8,343 nt of DNA, taken from positions 1-8,343 of the forward strand of contig DATGMP010000021.1 of assembly GCA_035293565.1 (NCBI GenBank), given 5' to 3'. Shown here piece by piece: positions 1-5,083 of the stretch (position 1 is its first letter; every line of letters starts with the position of its first letter). The position numbers and the translations under genes are program-made. The notes under the pieces are model-generated. The model was not told the origin of the DNA. It did not search any database and saw only the letters and a list, made by a program, of their open reading frames with translations. Source of the stretch: DATGMP01 sp035293565. GTDB taxonomy: Bacteria > Pseudomonadota > Alphaproteobacteria > BOG-932 > Roseiterribacteraceae.

Positions 1-201
1 GGGCAGAAGCGCGCGCGCATCGGCGAGTGTCATGCCGACCGAAAGCCCGAGACCGGTCGCTTCGGCATTGATCGCGGTTAATCGTACTCCGCCCTGACCG
101 CGCGCAGTCAGCGCCATCGGACCCGAAGGGGGATCAGCACGCAGCCGCCGCCAGCGATCGGTCGGCCAATGGGGAAACCAAAGACAAAGAAAGCGTCGCA
201 T
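1..201 (-). CDS. imuB: ImuB, Y-family polymerase-like mutagenesis protein (N-terminal part, cut by window edge)
   Basis: This frame was found by reading through the end of imuA in another frame. It starts with ATG at 201-199 and stays open to position 1 (67 codons visible). The N-terminus MRRFLCLWFPHWPTDRW is the characteristic ImuB opening. It is followed by a stretch ending in VRLTAINAEA and GLSVGMTLADARALLP, the conserved fingers-side segment of ImuB/Y-family proteins. Genuine Y-family polymerases carry a catalytic Asp in the first strand (a DxD-like DMDAFF motif). Here that place reads LWFPHWPTD, so the protein looks catalytically dead, as known for ImuB, which acts as a scaffold linking ImuA, the beta clamp and DnaE2 in SOS mutagenesis. 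The start lies inside imuA (68 bp overlap), implying translational coupling. The rest of imuB, and probably dnaE2, should lie left of the window. Confidence 0.9.
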   Translation of the reverse strand, partial: MRRFLCLWFPHWPTDRWRRLRADPPSGPMALTARGQGGVRLTAINAEATGLGLSVGMTLADARALLP

Positions 202-880
202 CGTCCCATTCCACAATCCAGCTCTGCGGCCGTCCGCCACCGCGGCAGCGCCGAAGCTCCAGTTTCCAGCGCGGCGGCCCGGGTCCTCCGGCTTCGGGGA
301 CGGTCGGCACAGAGGCAGCCCGCCAGCGAGTCATGCAGGCGAGCGGGGAGCTGCGTCCGACAGGCTGGACGGTCGAAATCTCGGACAGCAGCAACGCCAC
401 CCCCTCGCCCGCCTCGGCGGCCAGCTGGAGACGACGGCTGGCGGTCAGGTCGGGTGCGGCGCCCTCGCCCACCACGGAAGCGTATTTTCCGGCGCGCAGC
501 CCCTCTTCCATCGCCCAGAGCAAATCGGCCGGCTTGTCCGCCTCAACCAGGATCAATCGCTCGAGAGCAAGGCCGAACCGGGCCAGCCCGACGCCATAGA
601 GCCTACCGCTTTCGACTGCCACGCGCCGAGACCGACACCACAGGATCGGTCCGGGGCGCCCGGCGAGCAAAACCGCGACAAACCCCATCCCTGCCGCATC
701 GGCCACGGGCGTGGCGATCTCATGCACGCCGCGCGGCAGCCCACCCCAAGGCAGAGCGGAATCCATCGCGTCGATACCCGTACTCACCGCGGGCGCGATG
801 GAAGCCGCTTCGGCAAGCAGCGCGGCTACACCGTCGAGCTTACCCATGCCAACTGCAGAAGGACGTCGCATAACCGCCAT
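134..880 (-). CDS. imuA: ImuA, SOS mutagenesis accessory protein
   Basis: The 248-residue product matches the ImuA family, a RecA-like/SulA-related partner of ImuB and DnaE2 in damage-induced translesion synthesis in the cytoplasm. Visible hallmarks are WGGLPRGVHEI (residues 45-55), GPILWC (77-82), LWAMEEGLR (121-129) and LTASRRLQLAAE (145-156), all in the usual order. The length is normal for the family. There is no clear Walker A motif, which is typical of ImuA. Its last 68 bp overlap imuB, so the two should be translated together. The ATG at 880 has no good Shine-Dalgarno sequence and lies 1 nt from the LexA box. In-frame ATGs at 871 and 847 are alternative starts. A LexA operator and a promoter directly upstream indicate SOS control. 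The function rests on family recognition; the start is uncertain. Confidence 0.9.
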   Translation of the reverse strand: MAVMRRPSAVGMGKLDGVAALLAEAASIAPAVSTGIDAMDSALPWGGLPRGVHEIATPVADAAGMGFVAVLLAGRPGPILWCRSRRVAVESGRLYGVGLARFGLALERLILVEADKPADLLWAMEEGLRAGKYASVVGEGAAPDLTASRRLQLAAEAGEGVALLLSEISTVQPVGRSSPLACMTRWRAASVPTVPEAGGPGPPRWKLELRRCRGGGRPQSWIVEWDDATLSLSLVSPLADRSLAAAAC

Positions 881-881
881 A

Positions 882-896
882 GTTCATTTTTTGTTC
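882..896 (-). promoter_or_regulatory. LexA box (SOS operator) of imuA-imuB
   Basis: GTTC at 882-885 and GTTC at 893-896 are separated by exactly 7 nt (read on the minus strand: GAACAAAAAATGAAC). GTTC-N7-GTTC is the established LexA operator of alphaproteobacteria. It ends 1 nt before the imuA ATG and covers the predicted transcription start, so bound LexA should block initiation. Confidence 0.88.
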
Positions 897-900
897 TTTA

Positions 901-929
901 TTGATTCCGCACCTGGTTTCAGGAGTCAA
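901..929 (-). promoter_or_regulatory. Putative sigma-70 promoter of imuA-imuB
   Basis: On the minus strand there is a -35 TTGACT (929-924), a 17-nt spacer and a -10 AATCAA (906-901). The -35 is strong and the -10 is weak. The predicted start near 894 falls inside the LexA box, which supports the pairing of promoter and operator. The 5' leader would be only about 14-23 nt, consistent with the absence of a clear ribosome binding site. Confidence 0.5.
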
Positions 930-1020
930 CCATCCGACTCGGAGGAGCGGAACTCGCATCTGGAAGTGTGCGTCGCAGCGAGATCTTGCGAAAACGCGCC
1001 GCCATTCATTTCAATGAAAG

Positions 1021-1085
1021 ACTCTATATATTTGATATTTATATATAAAATTATCCTTGACGTTATCTCGCATATGCGATAAAGT
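1021..1085 (+). promoter_or_regulatory. Promoter with AT-rich upstream element for the small RNA
   Basis: TTGACG (1057-1062) is followed by a 17-nt spacer and TAAAGT (1080-1085). GATAAA at 1078-1083, with a 15-nt spacer, is an alternative -10. The 30-odd bases before the -35 (1021-1056) are almost pure A/T, in sharp contrast to the GC-rich surroundings. They look like an UP element for the RNA polymerase alpha subunit. The predicted start at about 1092 sits immediately before the first stem of the downstream RNA. No open reading frame begins downstream before the terminator. Confidence 0.6.
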
Positions 1086-1091
1086 TGCTTT

Positions 1092-1182
1092 CGATATGGC
1101 ACCTTCCCCGCCATATCCGACGCCTGCTCTTGAGGCGTTTCCTCCCTAAACTCGGGCCGCCTCGTGCGGCCCGTTTCTTTTT
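1092..1182 (+). ncRNA. Candidate trans-acting small RNA, about 90 nt, three stem-loops with anti-SD segments
   Basis: Three consecutive hairpins fill the interval. Hairpin 1 is a perfect 8-bp stem GATATGGC/GCCATATC (1093-1100 with 1110-1117) with a C-rich loop ACCTTCCCC. Hairpin 2 is ACGCCT/AGGCGT (1120-1125 with 1133-1138) with a 7-nt loop. Hairpin 3 is the terminator stem (1153-1160 with 1166-1173). Between hairpins 2 and 3 lies an unpaired TTCCTCCCTAAA. CCUUCCCC and UCCUCCC are complementary to Shine-Dalgarno sequences. This is the layout of alphaproteobacterial anti-SD riboregulators such as the alpha-r14/NfeR1 and CcsR types. Membership in a named family is not established here. A promoter ends at the right distance upstream, and no plausible protein is encoded. 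It could alternatively be a leader or attenuator, but the terminator precedes the next gene by over 200 nt and that gene has its own promoter. Confidence 0.68.
1153..1182 (+). terminator. Intrinsic terminator of the small RNA
   Basis: An 8-bp perfect GC stem CGGGCCGC/GCGGCCCG with the 5-nt loop CTCGT is followed by TTTCTTTTT (1174-1182). This is the only textbook rho-independent terminator in the window. Its orientation is plus, so it ends the small RNA transcript. Confidence 0.85.
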
Positions 1183-1234
1183 GCGCCAATCCCACTCCGG
1201 ACGGCTGAGGGATCCCGGACCTAAGACATACTAA

Positions 1235-1292
1235 ATTTGTGAAATATGCCGAGGGACGTTTTCAAACTAAAAAGCGCGACATTTGAAATGTC
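1235..1292. promoter_or_regulatory. Palindrome array, possible enhancer-binding sites for the sigma-54 promoter
   Basis: The strongest element is a perfect 15-nt palindrome GACATTTGAAATGTC (1278-1292), about 99 nt upstream of the predicted sigma-54 start. That is within the usual distance for activator (upstream activating) sites. Two weaker dyads precede it: GTTT-TC-AAAC (1258-1267) and ATTT-GTG-AAAT (1235-1245). The three centres lie at about 1240, 1262.5 and 1285, each step about 22.5 bp or two helical turns. The two weaker dyads could be chance in this AT-richer stretch. Confidence 0.4.
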
Positions 1293-1356
1293 AGCAAAGT
1301 TTACAGTCAAAACTCCACTAGAACACTGACTTACTGATTTATCTGGCTTCATGTCC

Positions 1357-1373
1357 TTGGCATGAATCTTGCT
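1357..1373 (+). promoter_or_regulatory. Sigma-54 (RpoN) promoter of the PEP-CTERM gene
   Basis: TTGGCATGAATCTTGCT matches the sigma-54 consensus YTGGCACGRNNNTTGCW at every defined position but one (T for C after TGGCA). The -24 GG (1359-1360) and -12 GC (1371-1372) are separated by the obligatory 10 nt. The predicted start is about 1384, giving a leader of about 31 nt with a GAGCGAGG ribosome site before the ATG at 1415. Transcription would need an AAA+ enhancer-binding protein. Confidence 0.8.
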
Positions 1374-1414
1374 CACCTTACCAGACGTGACGGCAGCACG
1401 GTTGGAGCGAGGAC

Positions 1415-2089
1415 ATGAGCATTGCGAAACCAGCGCTATGGGTATTTCTCGGCACGGCGTTGGCATCGAATCCGGGCCTGTCCGCGCGCGCCAATCTTGT
1501 CGCGGACGGCGATTTCGAAGCGGCCGATCCGGGCGCTCCACCGGGTACGGACGATTTCGCTACTCCCAACAGTATCGATGGCGGAGCTTGGTTCGTTGTG
1601 CAGGGCATCGTCGGCGTCGATACGAGCGACTCTTTCGTTTTCGACGGCAGCAAATCCGTGTTCCTTACGGACGGCTTCGGCCAAGACTCGCTGGCGCAGA
1701 CCATCGCAACGTCCGCCGGCCATACTTACCAGGTTCAATTTTGGGCGGATGCGGACACCGACAACACCGTGACCGTGACGCTGGGAGGACACGCTGTCAC
1801 CGGCATCCCGGCCAGCATCACCGCAAACGGATTTCCGAGCCCCGACTATCTCGGAAACGCCGGCGAGTTCCAACTCTATACCGGCACGGCGGTCGCAACG
1901 GCGGCGAGCAGCGACCTCGTCTTGACCGGCGAGAGCCCGTCTGTGCTGACCGGTCCCGTCACCGTGGAAATCGATGACGTGTCGGTCGTCGATCTGGGTG
2001 TCGCGCCGGTCCCCGAGCCGGCGTCGATCCCCCTGCTCGGCGGCGGTCTTGTCGTCGTCGAAACCATCCGTCGTCGTAAACGGACCTAG
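1415..2089 (+). CDS. PEP-CTERM sorted extracellular protein with a DUF642/CBM-like beta domain
   Basis: The 224-residue product has an N-terminal signal peptide (about residues 1-26, probable cleavage after SARA). A beta-rich domain begins NLVADGDFEAAD and ends VEIDDVSVVDLG. The opening and the SLAQTIATSAGHTYQVQFWAD stretch resemble DUF642/CBM4_9-like jelly-roll domains of exported, often carbohydrate-binding proteins. The C-terminus is a PEP-CTERM signal: VPEPAS (199-204), a short hydrophobic stretch (205-217) and a basic tail RRRKR (219-223). Such proteins are cut by exosortase and linked to exopolysaccharide or biofilm matrix. No exosortase gene is in the window. The hydrophobic stretch is short and contains Glu216 before the arginines, a mild oddity. 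The start is supported by GAGCGAGG (1405-1412). It is a single-gene unit behind a sigma-54 promoter. The ligand is unknown. Confidence 0.85.
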   Translation: MSIAKPALWVFLGTALASNPGLSARANLVADGDFEAADPGAPPGTDDFATPNSIDGGAWFVVQGIVGVDTSDSFVFDGSKSVFLTDGFGQDSLAQTIATSAGHTYQVQFWADADTDNTVTVTLGGHAVTGIPASITANGFPSPDYLGNAGEFQLYTGTAVATAASSDLVLTGESPSVLTGPVTVEIDDVSVVDLGVAPVPEPASIPLLGGGLVVVETIRRRKRT

Positions 2090-2110
2090 CTCTCACCGCG
2101 ACTGTTAATG

Positions 2111-2128
2111 AGCGGCGGCTCCGCCGCT
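2111..2128. terminator. Hairpin between convergent genes, possible bidirectional terminator
   Basis: A perfect inverted repeat AGCGGCGG/CCGCCGCT (2111-2118 with 2121-2128) lies between the end of the PEP-CTERM gene and the converging SDR gene, touching the SDR stop codon. A tract of T follows on neither strand, so intrinsic termination would be inefficient. It may serve as a 3' end stabiliser. Confidence 0.4.
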
Positions 2129-2822
2129 AACTCAGACCCACGACCGGGATGGCGGCGCCGTGGATGGCGCGGGCCTTGTCGGAAGCCAGAAAGACGATGA
2201 CATCCGCCAGCGCCTCGGGCGCGACCCATTTCTTCGGATCGGCCTTCGGCATGTCCGCGCGGTTGGCCGGCGTATCGATGATGCTGGGCATCACGCAATT
2301 GACGTTGATCCCCTGCTCACGGAGTTCCGCGCTCATGCTCTCGGTGAGCTTGATCACCACGCTCTTGGCAGCCGAATAGGCGCCCATGTTGCCGCGGCCC
2401 GTCACGCCCCCCATGGCCGCAATATTCACGATCTTGCCCGACCTTGCAGCGAGCATGCCCGGCACTACGCCGCGCACCGTGTTGAGCAGCGTGCGGACAT
2501 TGATGTCCATCATGCCCTGCCACAACGCGTCCGGCGTCTCATGGACCGCCGGCCCCATATTGAAGCCGCCGGCCACGTTGCACAGCACTGCGACGGGGCC
2601 GAACTTGGCCGTCACCTTCGCGACCGCGTCCGTGACTGCATTCTGGTCACCCAGATCAGCCGCGATCAGGATCTGCTTGTCGTTGTCCTTTCCGTAGGAG
2701 GCCTCCAACCCCTTGACCGCGATATCGAGCAATGCAAGCCGCGCACCGGTCTTGGCGAAGGCGGCGGCGACGGCCCGTCCAAGCGTGCCCGCCGCTCCCG
2801 TGATCATGACGGTCTCGTCCAT
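2127..2822 (-). CDS. SDR-family NAD-dependent oxidoreductase lacking the catalytic serine
   Basis: This is a 231-residue cytoplasmic Rossmann-fold short-chain dehydrogenase. Numbered from the chosen start, it has the cofactor motif TGAAGTLG (8-15), an acidic residue at the end of strand 2 (D33, favouring NAD over NADP), D56, NVAG (82-85), N108, and YSAAK (Y149, K153). The catalytic serine should lie 13 residues before the tyrosine, but Ala136 is there (NIAAMGG). The C-terminal segment with PSIIDTPANRADMPKADP and WVAPEALADVIVFLASD is typical of a recognisable SDR subfamily in which this position often seems not to be serine. Substrate is unknown. The start at 2822 was chosen because GGAG (2835-2832) lies 9 nt upstream. 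An in-frame ATG at 2837 would add five residues. It lies 70 nt downstream of the OPT transporter on the same strand, so co-transcription is likely. Confidence 0.85.
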   Translation of the reverse strand: MDETVMITGAAGTLGRAVAAAFAKTGARLALLDIAVKGLEASYGKDNDKQILIAADLGDQNAVTDAVAKVTAKFGPVAVLCNVAGGFNMGPAVHETPDALWQGMMDINVRTLLNTVRGVVPGMLAARSGKIVNIAAMGGVTGRGNMGAYSAAKSVVIKLTESMSAELREQGINVNCVMPSIIDTPANRADMPKADPKKWVAPEALADVIVFLASDKARAIHGAAIPVVGLS

Positions 2823-2884
2823 CGTAAATATCTCCATCGAAAAGCAGATGCGGGAGAATGAAGCCTTTGGCCCGCCGACTCAAT

Positions 2885-2908
2885 GCCGGCCGCTATGCCG
2901 AGGCCGGC
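2885..2908 (-). other. GC hairpin across the OPT stop codon
   Basis: GCCGGCC (2885-2891) and GGCCGGC (2902-2908) form a 7-bp stem whose 10-nt loop contains the transporter stop codon. No T-run follows on the minus strand. It could dampen read-through into the downstream SDR gene or protect the mRNA. In DNA this GC-rich it may also be chance. Confidence 0.25.
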
Positions 2909-4953
2909 CGGCGCACCGCCACGCGACGCCAGATATCCGCGCAGACAAGTAGGAACGCCGCAGCGCCGAGCCCGGTCGCGAGCGGGCGGAAACTCGCGCC
3001 CACCAGAGCCAAAGGGGATTGATTGTCGGTCGCGACGATGAGCGCCGCCAGGATCACGCCGAAGATGCTCTCGCCGACGATCAGCCCCGAGGCGATCAGC
3101 GTGCCGCGACGGCGTGGGATCTCAGCAAAGGTCTCAAACGGGACCTTGGCCTCCGCGGCACGGCGCCGGAGATACCGGTCGACCAGCCAGGCCAGGATCG
3201 CACCCACCGAGATAGGGGTCGAGACGTCGGATGGTAGATAAAGGCCGAGGCCGACCGCCAGCGGTGGCAGCCGCGCGACCCCGCCGCGCCATTTCAGCCC
3301 CTCGTCGATGAGGATCAGCGCCGCACCCGTCGCAGCGCCGACCAGCATCATCGTCCAATCTATGTTACCCGAAAGGATCCCCGTCGCGAGCGTCGACATC
3401 AAAGTCGCCTGCGGCGCGGGAAGCGCCTTGGCCGGATCCATGCCGGCGTGCGCCGGCGGCGCGCCGGCAAAACCATAGGCCTGATAAACCAGATCGAGCA
3501 CCGGCGGGATCACGAGCGCGCCCACGATGCTGCCGAAGACCAGCGCCACCTGCTGCCGCCAGGGCGTCGCGCCGACGAGCTGTCCGGTTTTCAGATCCTG
3601 AAGATTGTCGTTCGAGATCGTCGCGATGGCGAGCACGGCGCCGCCGACGAAGAGGACAAAGGCGATCGCCTGTTTCTGAACGGCCGCGTCGGACAACAAG
3701 CCATGCGCGCCACCGAGCAGGCCGGTCATCAACAGACCCCCGGCAACGATCGCGATCAGGCCGATGCCCGAGATTGGGCTGTTCGACGATCCGATGAGGC
3801 CCGCCATGTAGCCGCAGGCGGTGGCTACGACGAAGCCGATCGCGAAGGCGAAGAGCGTTCCGGCAATGATGAGCAGAACCGCCATCGGCAGGCTGAAGAC
3901 TCCAGTTGGAATGAGGAAATAGGCGAACAGCCCGGCGAGCGGCAGCATGAGCGCGACACTCGTCCATGCAACATAGTCGAAAGGAAGGTCGCGCTCGACC
4001 AACGGTATGTCGGCGCCTCGCCCGGCCCGAACCGCCCTCAGCGCCCGCATCGCCGCACGCACGCCCTCGATCATCGGGCCCAGAAGCTGGATCAGAGTCC
4101 AGATCGCGGCGACGCCCAGCACCCCCGCGCCAATGAACCTCACTTGGCTGCGCCAGATACCGGTCGCATATGCGGCGACGTCGTCGACCGCCTGAGGATG
4201 CAGCCACTCCAGAATCGGTATCGCGCCGCCCCAGGCGATGATGACCCCAACCAGCATCGCCATGCCGACCACAATCCCGCAGAGGTAGCCGGCACCCACC
4301 AGCGCAAGCGAAGTCGCCATGCCGACCCCTGTCGCCGCGGAGCCGATGCGAAACCAGCCGTAAAGCTCGGTCGCGAACACTCCGAATCCGGTACTGATGA
4401 CAGCAAAAAGACCGGACAGGCCGGCCCCGAACGCGACATCGCGAAACCCGGGTTGCCCCGCCCGCTCGGCCCCCTCGGGATCCGTGCCCTCCTCCTCATG
4501 CGGGCTGCCGACCCGCAGGATCTCCGCGGCCGCAACGCCCTCCGGATAGGGAAGGTCGCTTTCGACCACCATCGCCCGCCGAAGCGGTACCGTGAACATG
4601 ACGCCCAGAGCGCCGCCGACGGCACAGATGCCGGCAGTCTCCCAGAAGGGGAAGCCTTTCCAGTAACCGACCATGACGAGGCCGGGCAGCACGAAGATGA
4701 TCGAGGCCAGCGTGCCGGCGGCCGAGGCGACCGTCTGGACGATGTTGTTCTCGAGGATATTCGAATTCCGGACCAGCCGGAGCACCGCCATCGAGATCAC
4801 CGCGGCCGGGATCGACGAGGCGAAGGTCAACCCGACTTTCAGACCGAGATAGATGTTCGCGGCGGTGAACACGACGGTGATGACCGCGCCCAGGATGAGC
4901 CCGCGCAGGCTCAATTCCGGCCGCGAAACCGTCCCTGCCGGGTTTTTCACCAT
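2893..4953 (-). CDS. OPT-family oligopeptide/metal-chelate transporter
   Basis: The 686-residue inner-membrane protein has more than a dozen hydrophobic stretches spanning its length. It shows the bacterial OPT hallmarks: NIYLGLKVGLTFASSIPAA (from residue 33), ENNIVQTVASAAG (68-80), DLPYPEG (133-139), SNSPISGIG (near 390) and SNDNLQDLKTGQLVGA (near 445-460). OPT members in fungi and plants import small peptides, glutathione or metal chelates by proton coupling. Bacterial substrates are mostly undefined, so none is assigned. A soluble acidic loop lies near residues 150-165 (HEEEGTDPEGAE), between early membrane helices. The length is normal. The start ATG at 4953 has only a weak, distant GGGGGTG upstream. 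The gene is transcribed divergently from the flavin monooxygenase operon across 130 bp and precedes an SDR gene on its own strand. Confidence 0.9.
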   Translation of the reverse strand: MVKNPAGTVSRPELSLRGLILGAVITVVFTAANIYLGLKVGLTFASSIPAAVISMAVLRLVRNSNILENNIVQTVASAAGTLASIIFVLPGLVMVGYWKGFPFWETAGICAVGGALGVMFTVPLRRAMVVESDLPYPEGVAAAEILRVGSPHEEEGTDPEGAERAGQPGFRDVAFGAGLSGLFAVISTGFGVFATELYGWFRIGSAATGVGMATSLALVGAGYLCGIVVGMAMLVGVIIAWGGAIPILEWLHPQAVDDVAAYATGIWRSQVRFIGAGVLGVAAIWTLIQLLGPMIEGVRAAMRALRAVRAGRGADIPLVERDLPFDYVAWTSVALMLPLAGLFAYFLIPTGVFSLPMAVLLIIAGTLFAFAIGFVVATACGYMAGLIGSSNSPISGIGLIAIVAGGLLMTGLLGGAHGLLSDAAVQKQAIAFVLFVGGAVLAIATISNDNLQDLKTGQLVGATPWRQQVALVFGSIVGALVIPPVLDLVYQAYGFAGAPPAHAGMDPAKALPAPQATLMSTLATGILSGNIDWTMMLVGAATGAALILIDEGLKWRGGVARLPPLAVGLGLYLPSDVSTPISVGAILAWLVDRYLRRRAAEAKVPFETFAEIPRRRGTLIASGLIVGESIFGVILAALIVATDNQSPLALVGASFRPLATGLGAAAFLLVCADIWRRVAVRRPASA

Positions 4954-5070
4954 GGAATCGACACCCCCGAGAATTGATCCGGCACCTAAACACCCCCTGT
5001 CGCTCGGGTCAAAAGGGACTTATCGTCCAGGGCCGCAGCCGGGCCGGAGAGGCCGGCGCCACGAGCGCAA
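4954..5070. promoter_or_regulatory. Divergent promoter region between OPT transporter and LLM operon
   Basis: This spacer must carry start signals for both directions. On the minus strand TTGACC (5012-5007) is a fair -35, but the -10 about 17 nt on (TTTAGG or TTAGGT) is poor. On the plus strand I cannot pick a convincing -35/-10 pair. No strong operator palindrome is visible, so the regulator type cannot be read from the sequence. Confidence 0.3.
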
Positions 5071-5078
5071 GGGGAGGA
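5071..5078 (+). promoter_or_regulatory. Strong ribosome binding site of the LLM oxidoreductase
   Basis: GGGGAGGA lies 5 nt before the ATG at 5084 and fixes this start, rejecting the longer open frame that begins further upstream inside the divergent transporter gene. GGGAGGA (5072-5078) is also perfectly complementary to the unpaired UCCUCCC of the small RNA candidate at 1140-1146. Confidence 0.75.
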
Positions 5079-5083
5079 TCGCG

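Noticed and set aside
169..873. A 234-codon open frame on the plus strand opposite imuA
   Set aside because: It is an arginine- and proline-rich low-complexity translation, typical of an antisense shadow in GC-rich DNA. The minus-strand frame is a recognisable ImuA.
949..974. A GGAAC-N17-CGTC match resembling an EcfG general-stress promoter
   Set aside because: The -10 half is CGTC rather than CGTT, and the site is more than 100 bp from the small RNA start, which has its own better-placed promoter.
926..1195. An 89-codon minus-strand open frame across the small RNA locus
   Set aside because: It has no ribosome site or recognisable motif, and it reads antisense through a promoter, hairpins and a terminator that are better explained as an RNA gene.
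1196..1219. Inverted repeat TCCGG/CCGGA with a 14-nt loop
   Set aside because: Five base pairs around a long loop in GC-rich DNA are expected by chance, and no function is suggested by the position.
2160..2861. A 233-codon open frame on the plus strand opposite the first SDR
   Set aside because: It is His- and Arg-rich, has no domain signature, and mirrors the clear SDR gene on the minus strand.
3448..4977. A 509-codon open frame on the plus strand opposite the OPT transporter
   Set aside because: The predicted protein is full of Arg, Asp, His and Gln with no domain pattern. It is the mirror of a GC-rich membrane-protein gene, whose own frame has clear OPT motifs.
4853..5083. An N-terminal extension of the LLM monooxygenase by 77 codons
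   Set aside because: It runs into the divergent transporter gene, has no LLM-like sequence, and the ATG at 5084 has a strong ribosome site 5 nt upstream followed by the canonical LLM N-terminus.
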